Origin: Streptomyces abikoensis
Lineage (GTDB): Bacteria; Actinomycetota; Actinomycetes; Streptomycetales; Streptomycetaceae
Direction of reading: 5' to 3'
Length of the DNA stretch: 64,000 nucleotides
Assembly: GCF_014648775.1 (NCBI RefSeq)
Contig: NZ_BMRT01000006.1
Location: 124,001 to 188,000, forward strand
The position numbers and the translations under genes were made by a program. The notes beneath the pieces are model-generated. The model searched no databases and was not told the origin of the DNA. It saw only the letters and a program-made list of their open reading frames with translations. Shown here one piece after another: positions 51,777 through 61,300 of the stretch (within the stretch, counting starts at the first letter, position 1; every line of letters starts with the position of its first letter).

Positions 51777-54700
51777 ATGACCGACACCGGCCGGTTCCCG
51801 GACGAGGGACAGCCGGAGAACGCAGGCGCACTGCCCGGCCATCCGCTTTCCGCGGATGGCGCGGCCCCTGCCGACACCGGGGATCCCTCCGCCTACTCCT
51901 ACCTCGACCACGACGTCGCGGACGAGGACGACCTGCTGCTGATGCCGGGCGCCCAGGGCGCGTGGAGCGAGCAGCCCGCCGCGTCCGGCGGCACCCACGA
52001 GACGGGCGGCCGCGACACCGGCTCCCTCGACTACACGAGCGTGCGCGCCCCGGCGCAGGCTGCCGCGCCCACGCCGCCTCGCCGCCCGCTCCACCTGGGC
52101 CCGCCCGTGCCGGAGCCCAACAGCGGCGTCGTCCGCTCCCTCGCCGACCGCGGCCCCGCCGCCCCGCAGCAGCCCGTCGGCTCCCCGGTCCGCCCGCCGG
52201 CGCCGCCGGTCGGGGGCGTCGAGTACCTCGACGTCCCGCCGGCGGAGGGCGTTCCGCACGCGGACGTTCCGCCGGTGGGCGCTCCCCTGGTCGATGCTCC
52301 GCCGATGGATGTTCCGCCCGTGGCCTTCGTGCCGCCGCAGCACACGGCCGACGCGGTCCTGGCCGCCCACGACATAGCTCCCGGCGGCGGCCCCGCGACG
52401 GCTCCTGACGGCGGCTCGGCCGCCGCGTCCGGCGTCCCGGCCCCACGCGGCCCGGAGACCGCACCCGTCATGACGGTCGCCCCCGGCGCCGCCCAGGCCC
52501 TCGTCGACCGAGTGGCACCGACGCCGCCGGCGGGTACGCCGCTGGGCGGGCTCGCACAGGCGGACGGTGCCGCCGGGGTGGCGGCGGAGGCGCAGGCTGA
52601 GGCCGCGTCGGCTGAGGCCGTGCCGGTTGACGCCGTCACGGCCGGGGAGGCTTCCGTGCCTGTTGATGTGCCGTCGGCCGTGGACGGTCCGGCTGACGCC
52701 GCGGTGCCGGGTGACGTGCCGTCCGCCGAGGCGGGCACGAACGGTGAGCCGACGGGCGCGGGCACCGCGGGTACGCAGATGAGTGAGAGCGTTGAGGAGG
52801 CGGCCGCGGCCGTGGTGGATGGCGCACAGTCGGCCGAGGCCGCCGAGCCGGTCGCCGGAAGCGCGCCCGCTGACGTGTCGTCGGCTGCGGTACCGCCGCA
52901 GGAGACCGCCACGGCCGCGCCGGGTGAGGCCGTTCCGGGCCCCGCCCAGCAGGTGACGGCCCCCACGGCCGGTGTGCCCGCCGGTGTGCGGGGCATGGGG
53001 GTCATGGCGTTCCTCGACGCCCCCGTCCCGCTCGCCGTGGTCAACGCCATGTCCGCCCCCGAGGCGGTCACCGACTCCCCGGCCGCTGTCGTCGCCGACG
53101 CGCAGACGGCCGTGGACGGGACCGCCGCCGGAGTCGGACAGCCCGTCCCGGCTCCGGCTGAGGGTGTTCAGACAGCGGTTGCCGCCGTGGATGAGGGTGC
53201 GGCGGCGCAGGCTGCCGCTGTCACCGCGCAGGTGGTCGAAACCGCCGCCCTCGACGGCGGTGTGCCTGCGGCCGGAGCCGGGCAGCCCGTTCCGGCGCGG
53301 TCCGACGCCGCCGACAGCGACGCGTCCCTGCCGACGGCTGACGCCTCTGCGACGGGGGAGACCGCTGCCGACGGCGACGCCCCCGCGGTCGCCGACGCGG
53401 CATCACCGGCCGCCTCCGCCACCGGCGGTGAGCAGCCGGACGCCGCTGTCGTCGCCGACGGCACCGCGCCCGCGCAGGCGGGGAGCGACGTCGCCGGTGC
53501 TCCGCAGGGGCCCGTCGCGACGCTCGACCCCGCCACCGGCGGCGAGCCGTCCGACGCCGCCGCGCCGCAGGCCGCTCCTGATGGGACCGCGCCCGCGCAG
53601 ACCGGCCCTGTCGCCGCCGCCCCGCAAGCGGCCGGGGCTGAGGCCGAGACCGCAGTCGACGCCGCCGCGTCGCAGGCCGCCGCCGTCGTCGAGGGCGAGC
53701 AGCCCGGGGCCGATGGCATCGCGCCCGCGTCGGCCGTGGCCGTCGCCGCGTCGCAGGTCGCACCGGTTGCCGAGGGCGAGCAGCCCGCGCCCGATGCCGC
53801 CGCGTCCGAGCAGGCCGTCCCGGCCGACGCCGCCGCGCCGCAGACGGCCGCCGATGTTGCCGCGTCCGCACCGACCGGGACCGCCGTGCCCGGCGCCCCG
53901 CAGGCGGCCTCCGTCGTCGAGGGCGAGCAGCCCGGGGCCGACGGCACCGCGGCCGCGTCGGCCGTGGCCGTCGCCGCGTCGCAGGTCGCGCCGGTTGCCG
54001 AGGGCGAGCAGGCCGCGCCCGATGCCGCCGCGTCCGAGCAGGCCGTGGCGGCCGACGTCGCCGCGCCGCCGCAGACGGCCGCCGAGGCCGCAGCTGTAGC
54101 CGCCGCGCCGCAGACGGCCGCCGATGTCACCGCGCCCGCGCAGGCGGGGGCCGCCGTCGCCGGCGCGTCGCAATCCGTCGAGGCCGTCGCCGCCGGGCCG
54201 CAGGCCGCTGCCTCCGTCGCCGAGGGCGAGCCGGCCGCCGATGTCGCCGCGCTCGCACCGTCCGGGACCGCCGTTGCCGAAGCGCCGCAATCGGCTGAGG
54301 CCGTCGTCGACATGACCGCGCCCGCGCAGGCCGGGACGGCCGTTGCCGGCACCCCGCAATCCGACGAGACCGTCGCCGCCGGGCCGCAGGCCGCTGCCTC
54401 CGTCGGCGAGGACGTGCCGACCGCCGACGTGGCCGCGCAGGCCGGGACCGGCGTCGCTGGCGCGCCGCAATCGGCTGAAGCCGTCGCCGCCGGGCCGCAG
54501 GCCGCCGCTCCCGTCGCCGAGGGCGAGCCGGCCGCCGAAGTAGCCGCGTCCGCGCAGGCGGGGGCCGCCGTCGCAGGCGCGCCGCAACCGGCCGAAGCCG
54601 CCGCCGACGTAGCCGCGTCCGCGCAGGCCGGGACCGCTGTCGCCGACGCCCCGCAAGGGGCCGAGGCAGTCGCCGCCGCCGCTGCGTCCGCGCAGGCCGG

Positions 54701-56951
54701 GTCCGTCGTCGCCGACGCCCCGCAATCGCCCGAAGGCGCCTCCGTCGCCGAAGACGAGCAGCCCGGCGCCGACGGCAGCGCGTCTGCGCAGGCGGGGGCC
54801 GCCGAGGCCGCAGCCGTCGCGCCGCATACTGCCTCTGACGACACCGCGTCCGTGCAGACCGGGAACGCCGTCGCCGGTGCGCCGCGATCGGCCGATGCCG
54901 TCGCCACCGATGCCGCCGCGCCGCAGGCCGCTTCCGGCGCCGAGGGCGAGCAGCCCGCCCCTGACGTCGCCGCGTCCGCGCAGTCCGTGTCCGGCGCTCC
55001 GCAGCCGGCCGACGCCACTGCGGCGCAGGCCGCCGCGCCCGTCGCCGAGGAGGAGCCGGCCGCCGACGTGGCCGCGTCCGCGCAGGCAGGGACCGTCGGC
55101 GCCCCGCAATCGGCCGAGGCCGCCGCCCCGCAGGCGGCCGCCGCGAACGGCGAACAGCCCGTGCCGGACGGCGCCCCCGCCATCACCGATGAGCCCGCCG
55201 CAGGCGCCCCCGTAGGGGACCCCGCCGACGGCTACGCCGACGCCGAGCGCGCCGCCGTGCATCGGGTGATGCGCGAGCGCCGCGACATCCGCAAGGGCTT
55301 CCGGAGGGACCCCGTCCCGCCCGAGGTGCTGCTGCGCGTCCTCGAGGCCGCGCACACCGCGCCCAGCGTGGGGCACTCCCAGCCCTGGGACTTCGTCGTC
55401 ATCCGCTCCGCGGAGACCCGCAAGGCGATGCACGAGCTGGTCGCCCGGCAGCGCGAGGCGTACGCGAAGTCGCTGCCGAAGGCGCGGGCCAAGCAGTTCA
55501 AGGAACTGAAGATCGAGGCGATCCTCGACACGCCCGTCAACATCGTGGTCACCGCCGACCCCACCCGGGGCGGCCGCCACACCCTGGGCCGGCACACCCA
55601 GCCCCAGATGGCGCCGTACTCCTCCGCGCTCGCCGTCGAGAACCTCTGGCTCGCCGCCCGCGCCGAGGGCCTCGGCGTCGGCTGGGTCAGCTTCTTCGAC
55701 GAGCGCGAGATGGTCCGCGCCCTCGGGCTGCCCGAGCACCTGGAGGTCGTCGCCTACCTGTGCGTCGGCTACGTCGACGAGTTCCCGGACGAGCCCGAGC
55801 TGATGCAGGCGGGCTGGTCGAAGCGGCGGCCGCTGTCGTGGGTCGTCCACGAGGAGGAGTACGGGCGCCGGGCGCTGCCCGGCGAGGACCCGCACGACCT
55901 CCTCGCCGAGACCCTGCGCGGCATCCGCCCGCTGGACGCCAAGGCGCTCGGCGAGGCGTGGGAGCGCCAGAAGCGGATGACCAAGCCGTCCGGCGCGCTC
56001 GGCATGCTGGAGATCATCTCCGCGCAGCTGTGCGGGCTGTCCCGCAAGTGCCCGCCGCCGATCCCGGAGCCCGCGGCCGTCGCGATCTTCGCGGGCGACC
56101 ACGGGGTGCACAACCAGGGCGTCACGGCCTGGCCCCAGGAGGTCACCTCCCAGATGGTGGCCAACTTCCTGGGCGGCGGCGCCGTGTGCAACGCCTTCGC
56201 CAACCAGGTCGGCGCCGAGGTCTGCGTCGTGGACGTCGGCGTCGCGGGCGAGCTGCCCAGCACCCCCGGCCTGCTGCCGCGCAAGATCCGGCCCGGTACG
56301 AACGACTTCACCACCGGCCCCGCGATGACCCGCGAGGAGGCGATGCGCGCCCTCGAGGTGGGCATCGAGACCGCCCGCGACCTGGTCACCGCCGGGAACA
56401 AGGCGCTGCTCACCGGTGAGATGGGCATCGCCAACACCACGGTGTCGGCCGCCCTCATCGCCGTCTACACCGGCGCCGACCCGGCCGAGATCACCGGGCG
56501 GGGCACGGGCATCAACGACGAGATGCACGCCCGCAAGGTCGACGTGGTGCGCCGGGCCCTGGAGCTCCACCAGCCGGACCCCAAGGACCCGATCGGCGTC
56601 CTCGCCGCCATCGGCGGCCTGGAGCACGCCGCGATGGTCGGCCTGATCCTGGGCGGCGCCTCGCTGCGGACGCCGGTGATCCTGGACGGCGTGAGCGCGG
56701 GGGCCGCGGCCCTCGTCGCACGCGCCATCGCCCCGGAGGCGCTCGCCGCCTGCATCGCCGGTCACCGCAGCGCGGAGCCCGGCCATGTCGCCGCGCTCAC
56801 CAAGCTCGGCCTGCGGCCGCTCGTCGACCTCGACCTGCGGCTCGGCGAGGGCACGGGGGCGTTGCTGGCGTTGCCGGTGGTGCAGAGCGCTGCGCGGGCG
56901 ATGCATGAGGTGGCGACGTTCGATACGGCGGGGGTCAGCGAGAAGAGCTGA
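51777..56951 (+). CDS. cobT: BluB-CobT fusion with giant Ala-rich repeat region
   Basis: A 1,724-residue protein joining two steps of the B12 lower-ligand route. The BluB-like flavin domain (about 1152-1366) starts AAVHRVMRERRDIRKGF, has SVGHSQPWDFVVIRS, and would break FMNH2 to 5,6-dimethylbenzimidazole. The CobT domain (about 1375-1724) has the catalytic Glu in LDLRLGEGTGALL and attaches the base to nicotinate mononucleotide. Residues 1-130 are acidic with Pro-rich repeats. Residues about 260-1140 are low complexity: Ala, Val, Pro, Gln, Glu in degenerate units such as AAPVAEGEPAADVAASAQAG. Third positions keep the normal G/C bias and there is no stop, so it is coding. Start ATG 51777 overlaps a 7-codon mini-ORF (51760-51780). 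Confidence 0.9.
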   Translation: MTDTGRFPDEGQPENAGALPGHPLSADGAAPADTGDPSAYSYLDHDVADEDDLLLMPGAQGAWSEQPAASGGTHETGGRDTGSLDYTSVRAPAQAAAPTPPRRPLHLGPPVPEPNSGVVRSLADRGPAAPQQPVGSPVRPPAPPVGGVEYLDVPPAEGVPHADVPPVGAPLVDAPPMDVPPVAFVPPQHTADAVLAAHDIAPGGGPATAPDGGSAAASGVPAPRGPETAPVMTVAPGAAQALVDRVAPTPPAGTPLGGLAQADGAAGVAAEAQAEAASAEAVPVDAVTAGEASVPVDVPSAVDGPADAAVPGDVPSAEAGTNGEPTGAGTAGTQMSESVEEAAAAVVDGAQSAEAAEPVAGSAPADVSSAAVPPQETATAAPGEAVPGPAQQVTAPTAGVPAGVRGMGVMAFLDAPVPLAVVNAMSAPEAVTDSPAAVVADAQTAVDGTAAGVGQPVPAPAEGVQTAVAAVDEGAAAQAAAVTAQVVETAALDGGVPAAGAGQPVPARSDAADSDASLPTADASATGETAADGDAPAVADAASPAASATGGEQPDAAVVADGTAPAQAGSDVAGAPQGPVATLDPATGGEPSDAAAPQAAPDGTAPAQTGPVAAAPQAAGAEAETAVDAAASQAAAVVEGEQPGADGIAPASAVAVAASQVAPVAEGEQPAPDAAASEQAVPADAAAPQTAADVAASAPTGTAVPGAPQAASVVEGEQPGADGTAAASAVAVAASQVAPVAEGEQAAPDAAASEQAVAADVAAPPQTAAEAAAVAAAPQTAADVTAPAQAGAAVAGASQSVEAVAAGPQAAASVAEGEPAADVAALAPSGTAVAEAPQSAEAVVDMTAPAQAGTAVAGTPQSDETVAAGPQAAASVGEDVPTADVAAQAGTGVAGAPQSAEAVAAGPQAAAPVAEGEPAAEVAASAQAGAAVAGAPQPAEAAADVAASAQAGTAVADAPQGAEAVAAAAASAQAGSVVADAPQSPEGASVAEDEQPGADGSASAQAGAAEAAAVAPHTASDDTASVQTGNAVAGAPRSADAVATDAAAPQAASGAEGEQPAPDVAASAQSVSGAPQPADATAAQAAAPVAEEEPAADVAASAQAGTVGAPQSAEAAAPQAAAANGEQPVPDGAPAITDEPAAGAPVGDPADGYADAERAAVHRVMRERRDIRKGFRRDPVPPEVLLRVLEAAHTAPSVGHSQPWDFVVIRSAETRKAMHELVARQREAYAKSLPKARAKQFKELKIEAILDTPVNIVVTADPTRGGRHTLGRHTQPQMAPYSSALAVENLWLAARAEGLGVGWVSFFDEREMVRALGLPEHLEVVAYLCVGYVDEFPDEPELMQAGWSKRRPLSWVVHEEEYGRRALPGEDPHDLLAETLRGIRPLDAKALGEAWERQKRMTKPSGALGMLEIISAQLCGLSRKCPPPIPEPAAVAIFAGDHGVHNQGVTAWPQEVTSQMVANFLGGGAVCNAFANQVGAEVCVVDVGVAGELPSTPGLLPRKIRPGTNDFTTGPAMTREEAMRALEVGIETARDLVTAGNKALLTGEMGIANTTVSAALIAVYTGADPAEITGRGTGINDEMHARKVDVVRRALELHQPDPKDPIGVLAAIGGLEHAAMVGLILGGASLRTPVILDGVSAGAAALVARAIAPEALAACIAGHRSAEPGHVAALTKLGLRPLVDLDLRLGEGTGALLALPVVQSAARAMHEVATFDTAGVSEKS
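52560..55200 (+). repeat. Degenerate repeats in the bluB-cobT gene
   Basis: Roughly 2.6 kb encoding Ala/Val/Gln/Pro/Glu units that recur out of strict phase, with motifs such as VAGAPQSAEAVAAGPQAAA, GEQPGADG and AADVAASAQAG each seen several times. Nearly identical blocks lie at about 53690-53860 and 53920-54080, pointing to recent internal duplication. Confidence 0.8.
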
Positions 56952-57054
56952 CCGGTCGGCCCGCACCGGGGTTGTCGCTCGGGTGCGGGCCGTCGTCCGG
57001 CATGCACCCCGTAAGGTGTCCCCACCAGCGCATTCGTACGGAGGAGACCTGCTC

Positions 57055-58290
57055 ATGGCCCGGATCGAACAAGCCGCTTACCCCGTCGGACTGCGTCTTG
57101 CCGGTCGCCGTGTGGTCGTCCTCGGCGGAGGGCAGGTCGCCCAGCGGCGGTTGCCCGCCCTGATAGCCGCGGGGGCCGACGTCCTGCTGGTCTCCCCGTC
57201 CGCCACCGCCTCCGTCGAGGCCATGGCCGACGCCGGTGAACTGCGCTGGGAGCGCCGCCGCTACCGCGACGGCGATCTCGACGGGGCCTGGTACGCCCTG
57301 ATCTCCACCGACGACGCCGCGGCCAACGAGGCGGCCTCCGCCGAGGCCGAGGCCCGCCGGGTCTGGGCCGTGCGCAGCGACGACGCGGGCGCCGCCACCG
57401 CCTGGACGCCCGCCACCGGCCGGAGCGAGGGCGTCACCGTCGCCGTGCTCACCGGGCAGGACCCGCGCCGTTCCGCCGCCGTGCGGGACGCCATCGTGGA
57501 GGGCCTGCGCGACGGTTCGCTGGCCGCGCCGCACTACCGGGCCCGCGCCGCGAGCGAGGGCCGTGTCGCCCTCGTCGGCGGCGGCCCCGGCGACCCCGAC
57601 CTGATCACCGTGCGCGGCCGCCGGCTGCTCGCCGAGGCCGACGTCGTCATCGCCGACCGCCTCGGCCCCCGTGACCTCCTCGCCGAACTGCCCCCGCACG
57701 TCGAGGTCATCGACGCGGCCAAGATCCCCTACGGGCGGGCCATGGCCCAGGAGGCCATCAACGCCGCCCTCGTCGAGCACGCCAAGGCCGGCAAGGCGGT
57801 CGTCCGGCTCAAGGGCGGCGATCCCTTCGTCTTCGGCCGCGGCATGGAGGAGGTCCAGGCCCTGGCGGAGCACGGCATACCCTGCACCGTCGTCCCCGGC
57901 ATCTCCAGCTCCATCAGCGTGCCGGGCGTCGCCGGAATCCCCGTCACCCACCGCGCGGTCGCCCATGAGTTCACCGTGGCCAGCGGCCACGTCGCCCCTG
58001 ACGACCCCCGCTCGCTGGCCGACTGGTCGGCGCTGGCGCGGCTGCGCGGCACCCTCGTCCTCCTGATGGCCGTCGAGAACATCGGTGCGATCGCCGAGAC
58101 GCTCGTCCGCCACGGACGCCCGGCCGGCACGCCCGTCGCGGTCGTCCAGGAGGGCACCACGGCCGCCCAGCGCCGCCTGGACGCCACCCTGGAGACCGTC
58201 GCCGAGCGGGTGCGGGCCGAGGGCATACGCCCCCCGGCCGTCATCGTGATCGGCGACGTCGTCACCGTCGGCCCGCGCGACGGCGACTGA
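57055..58290 (+). CDS. cysG: Bifunctional precorrin-2 dehydrogenase/uroporphyrinogen-III C-methyltransferase
   Basis: Feeds corrin and siroheme synthesis (411 residues). The N-terminal NAD-binding part (about 1-150, YPVGLRLAGRRVVVLGGGQVAQRRLPALI) resembles precorrin-2 dehydrogenase/ferrochelatase. The C-terminal SUMT (about 161-411) shows RVALVGGGPGDPDLITVRG, RLKGGDPFVFGRG and VVPGISSSISVPGVAGIPVTHR, the SAM-binding blocks. Whether the N-domain still chelates iron cannot be told. The ATG at 57055 follows CGGAGGAG. 103 bp after the BluB-CobT stop; a possible shared transcript. Confidence 0.94.
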   Translation: MARIEQAAYPVGLRLAGRRVVVLGGGQVAQRRLPALIAAGADVLLVSPSATASVEAMADAGELRWERRRYRDGDLDGAWYALISTDDAAANEAASAEAEARRVWAVRSDDAGAATAWTPATGRSEGVTVAVLTGQDPRRSAAVRDAIVEGLRDGSLAAPHYRARAASEGRVALVGGGPGDPDLITVRGRRLLAEADVVIADRLGPRDLLAELPPHVEVIDAAKIPYGRAMAQEAINAALVEHAKAGKAVVRLKGGDPFVFGRGMEEVQALAEHGIPCTVVPGISSSISVPGVAGIPVTHRAVAHEFTVASGHVAPDDPRSLADWSALARLRGTLVLLMAVENIGAIAETLVRHGRPAGTPVAVVQEGTTAAQRRLDATLETVAERVRAEGIRPPAVIVIGDVVTVGPRDGD

Positions 58291-58349
58291 CCGGCCCCCT
58301 TCCACGAGCACACTCCACCCGCACCACGAGCACGACAAGGCGGCACCCC

Positions 58350-59168
58350 ATGGCCGACATCATCACCATCGACGACCCCGACGACCCGCGCTTCACGGAC
58401 TACACCGGCCTGACCGACGTCGAGCTGCGCCGCCGCCGCGAGCCCGCCGAGGGGCTCTTCATCGCCGAGGGCGAGAAGGTCATCCGGCGCGCGGGCCAGG
58501 CCGGCTACGCGATGCGGTCGATGCTGCTGACGGCCAAGTGGGTCGAGGTGATGCGCGACGTCATCGACGAGAGCCCCGCCCCCGTCTACGTCGTCACCCC
58601 CGACCTGGCCGAACGGGTGACGGGCTATCACGTCCACCGCGGCGCGCTCGCCTCGATGGAGCGCAAGCCGCTGCCGGAGGCGGCGGAGCTGCTGCGTACC
58701 GCCCGCCGCGTCGTGGTGATGGAACGGATCAACGACCACACCAACATCGGGGCGATCTTCCGCAGCGCCGCCGCCCTCGGCATGGACGCCGTGCTGCTCT
58801 CGCCCGACTGCGCCGACCCGCTCTACCGGCGTTCGGTGAAGGTGTCCATGGGCGCCGTCTTCTCCGTGCCCTACGCGCGCCTCGCGTCCTGGCCCCGCGA
58901 TCTGGAGACCGTCCGCGAGGCGGGCTTCCGGATCCTGGCCCTCACCCCGGCCGAGAAGGCCACCTCCATGGACGACGCGGCCCCGCACCGCCTGGAGCGG
59001 GTCGCGCTGATGCTCGGCGCGGAGGGTGACGGCCTGTCCGACCGCGCCCTGCGGGCCTCGGACGAGTGGGTGCGCATCCCCATGGCCCACGGCGTGGACT
59101 CGCTCAATGTCGGAGCGGCCGCCGCCGTGGCCTTCTACGCGGTCACGAGCGGGCGTCCCCAGGACTGA
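58350..59168 (+). CDS. SpoU/TrmH-family RNA 2'-O-methyltransferase (second copy)
   Basis: RNA ribose methylase of 272 residues. The N-terminal substrate-binding part (EPAEGLFIAEGEKVIRRAGQAGYAMRSMLLT) is of the TsnR/RlmB group. SPOUT motifs: VVMERINDHTNIGAIFRSAAALGMDAVLLS, ALMLGAEGDGLS and VRIPMAHGVDSLNVGAAAAVAFY. It differs clearly from the copy at 11883. Target unknown; some actinomycete members protect rRNA from thiopeptides. The gene's last 26 bp overlap the convergent kinase gene. Confidence 0.92.
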   Translation: MADIITIDDPDDPRFTDYTGLTDVELRRRREPAEGLFIAEGEKVIRRAGQAGYAMRSMLLTAKWVEVMRDVIDESPAPVYVVTPDLAERVTGYHVHRGALASMERKPLPEAAELLRTARRVVVMERINDHTNIGAIFRSAAALGMDAVLLSPDCADPLYRRSVKVSMGAVFSVPYARLASWPRDLETVREAGFRILALTPAEKATSMDDAAPHRLERVALMLGAEGDGLSDRALRASDEWVRIPMAHGVDSLNVGAAAAVAFYAVTSGRPQD

Positions 59169-60414
59169 CCGTCCCGGGCGCTCCCGTAACGCCGGTCACC
59201 GGAGCCGAGGGCACCCCGCCCAGCGAGCGCGCCGGGCCCTGGCAACCCTGGGCCGCCGCGATGCCCAGGGCGACCAGCAGCGTCACCACCACGAACACGA
59301 TCAGCCGCTGCCGCAGCAGCTTGCGGTCCGGGCCCGGCCGCCGGGCGCCCGCGCCCGTCCGGGCCCCGGGCCGGGAACGCCGGCCGACGGCGGGCCGCTG
59401 CGGGGCGGGCCGCCGCTCCGGCGCCCGGACGCCCTCGGCCGGACGCTCGGGGGTGTGCGGCCGCTGCGGGCGGGGCGTGGGCGCGCCGGCGGGACGGCGC
59501 TCGGTGCGCTGCCGCTCGTACTGCGCGGCGCTGCGCGCCGACGGGCGGTCCGGCTCACGGCGGGGGGCCGGCGGCCGGCCCTCGCTGATGCCGTGGGCCT
59601 CGCGGGCCGCGATCTCCTTCAGGCGCAGCGACAGCTGGAGGGTGCTGGGCCGCTCCTCGGGGTCCTTGGCCAGGCAGGCGTGGATCAGCGGAGCCAGCGC
59701 GTCGGGGACGCCCATGAGCTGCGGTTCCTCGTGGACCACGCGATAGAGCATCACCTCCGAACTGCCCTGCCCGAACGGAGAGTCCGCCGTGCAGGCGTAG
59801 GCGAGGGTGGCGCCCAGCGCGAAGACGTCCGTCGCGGGGGTCACGGCCGCGCCGCGCACCTGCTCCGGCGCCAGGAAGCCGGGCGAGCCCACCGCCGTGC
59901 CCACATGGGTGAGGGTGGAGGCCCCGGTCGCCCAGGCGATGCCGAAGTCGATGATGCGGGGGCCCTTGGGGGAGAGCAGGATGTTGGAGGGCTTGAGGTC
60001 GCGGTGGACCACCCCCGCGTCGTGCACCGCGAGCAGCCCCTCGGCCAACGCGGCCCCGATGGAGGCGGTCTGAGCCGCCGACAGGGGGCCTTCCTCGTTC
60101 ACCTTGTCGTGGAGCGAGGGCCCGGGCACGTACTGTGTGGCGAACCACGGACGGTCCGCCTCCAGATCGGCGGCCACCAGCCGCGCCGTACAGCCGCCGC
60201 GGATCCGCCGCGCGGCGGAGACCTCCCGGGCGAAGCGGGACCGGAACTCCTGGTCCTCCGCCAGATCCGGCCGGATCACCTTCAGCGCCACCCGCTGGCC
60301 GCGCCGGTCCGAGCCCAGGTAGACCACGCCCATGCCGCCCGCACCGAGCCGCCGGTGCAGCCGGAAGGAGCCGACGACTCGCGGGTCCTCGCGCCGGAGC
60401 CGCATCATCGTCAT
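59143..60414 (-). CDS. PASTA-less transmembrane Ser/Thr protein kinase
   Basis: Hanks-type kinase of 423 residues. Catalytic motifs are complete: LGAGGMGVVYLG (P-loop), VALKVIRP (Lys), HRDLKPSNILL (loop), DFGIAWATG and APEQV. A long Arg/Pro-rich juxtamembrane region (about 275-365) leads to one transmembrane helix (LIVFVVVTLLVALGIAAA), and only about 35 residues lie outside, without PASTA domains. So the sensor part is minimal. I use ATG 60414; ATGs at 60408 and 60405 are also possible. It overlaps the methylase gene by 26 bp at its end. Confidence 0.92.
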   Translation of the reverse strand: MTMMRLRREDPRVVGSFRLHRRLGAGGMGVVYLGSDRRGQRVALKVIRPDLAEDQEFRSRFAREVSAARRIRGGCTARLVAADLEADRPWFATQYVPGPSLHDKVNEEGPLSAAQTASIGAALAEGLLAVHDAGVVHRDLKPSNILLSPKGPRIIDFGIAWATGASTLTHVGTAVGSPGFLAPEQVRGAAVTPATDVFALGATLAYACTADSPFGQGSSEVMLYRVVHEEPQLMGVPDALAPLIHACLAKDPEERPSTLQLSLRLKEIAAREAHGISEGRPPAPRREPDRPSARSAAQYERQRTERRPAGAPTPRPQRPHTPERPAEGVRAPERRPAPQRPAVGRRSRPGARTGAGARRPGPDRKLLRQRLIVFVVVTLLVALGIAAAQGCQGPARSLGGVPSAPVTGVTGAPGTVSPGDARS

Positions 60415-61009
60415 CTTCGTCCCCTACCTCCGGTGGGGCTGCCCCACGTAGCTGCCCGGCCTCTGACGAGCCACAGCTTACGGATTGACGGACGGTCGCG
60501 CTCAGAGGCCGCGCATGCGTCGGCCAGTGGATTGCGGCCGCCGGGGCGGGGCGGCGCGGGCCGCCCCCGGGGCGCCGGGCGCCCGGCCACGGCCCCGGGA
60601 CGGCCTCTCAAGATCCCGTACGGAGAAGGGGATTGACGCGGTCCGCGGTGGCCCGGCGGGGCGGAGGCCGCCCGCCCGGGGCATGACCCGAACGTATGAC
60701 GCGGTGGGGGAGGGGGCCGGGGGGAGGGCCGCACGGGCGACCCACCGGGACGGGCGGGAAGTGAGGGAAGTCACCCGGGGGGCGCCCCTTGGGGGAAGAC
60801 CCTGGGTCCGGGGCCGTCGTTCTCCACCCGTGGGAGTAGCCAGGGCCGCCCGGGGTCATCCTCCCGGAGAACGCCCAAGGGGTACGAGGGCATGACGACC
60901 GGCCCGGGCGCCGCGCCTAGATTGGAGGGCAAGCGGCGGGTACGCATACTCGTCCCCCGAGGTCAGGTGCCCGCCGCTCCCAAGACGGCAGATGAGAAGG
61001 AGCGGGGCG
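60415..61009. other. Intergenic region, 595 bp, no gene seen
   Basis: Very GC-rich DNA between the kinase and a small membrane-protein gene. Open frames here (60485-60895 for example) are Arg/Gly/Ala-rich without family character or ribosome sites. TAGATT (about 60912) and CATACT (about 60945) could be -10 boxes for the small gene. I see no RNA gene or repeat. Confidence 0.6.
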
Positions 61010-61216
61010 GTGGCGGACATCGCGGGGCGCGCGGCCCACCGGACGTACGGTCACCAGGCCGCGGACGTCCTCGGCGACCGTCCCTCGCCCACCCGGCACC
61101 CGCTGGTCGCGGCGGCCATGGTGCTGCCGCTGGCGGTACTCCTCGCCGTCGTCTTCGGCGGCTGGGACGCCGTCGTCACTCAGGCGTCGTCCGTGGCCGG
61201 ACTGCTGGGGCGCTGA
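61010..61216 (+). CDS. Small single-TM membrane protein (hypothetical)
   Basis: Unrecognised 68-residue protein, too small for most gene calls. It begins MADIAGRAAHRTYGHQAADVLG, then has one transmembrane helix (VAAAMVLPLAVLLAVVFGGW) and a short C-terminal outer tail. The GTG at 61010 has AAGGAG 7 bp upstream, which favours it over the in-frame ATG at 60992. Third positions are strongly G/C. A perfect terminator lies 85 bp downstream, so it is a single-gene unit. Confidence 0.7.
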   Translation: MADIAGRAAHRTYGHQAADVLGDRPSPTRHPLVAAAMVLPLAVLLAVVFGGWDAVVTQASSVAGLLGR

Positions 61217-61300
61217 AACGGCCCACAGCGCCCGGGAGAGCGGCCCGGGCCGGGCGGACCGGCCATAACCCCGTGGGGACGGGGGTGCGGCGGACGGCAC

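Noticed and set aside
53403..57056. Minus-strand open frame of 1,217 codons opposite bluB-cobT
   Set aside because: It mirrors the Ala-rich repeat region; the product is Gly/Arg-rich without any family block, and the plus strand has clear domains and codon bias.
60485..60895. 136-codon plus-strand ORF after the kinase gene
   Set aside because: Arg/Gly/Ala-rich, no ribosome site, no family character, and both strands are open there as expected from base composition.
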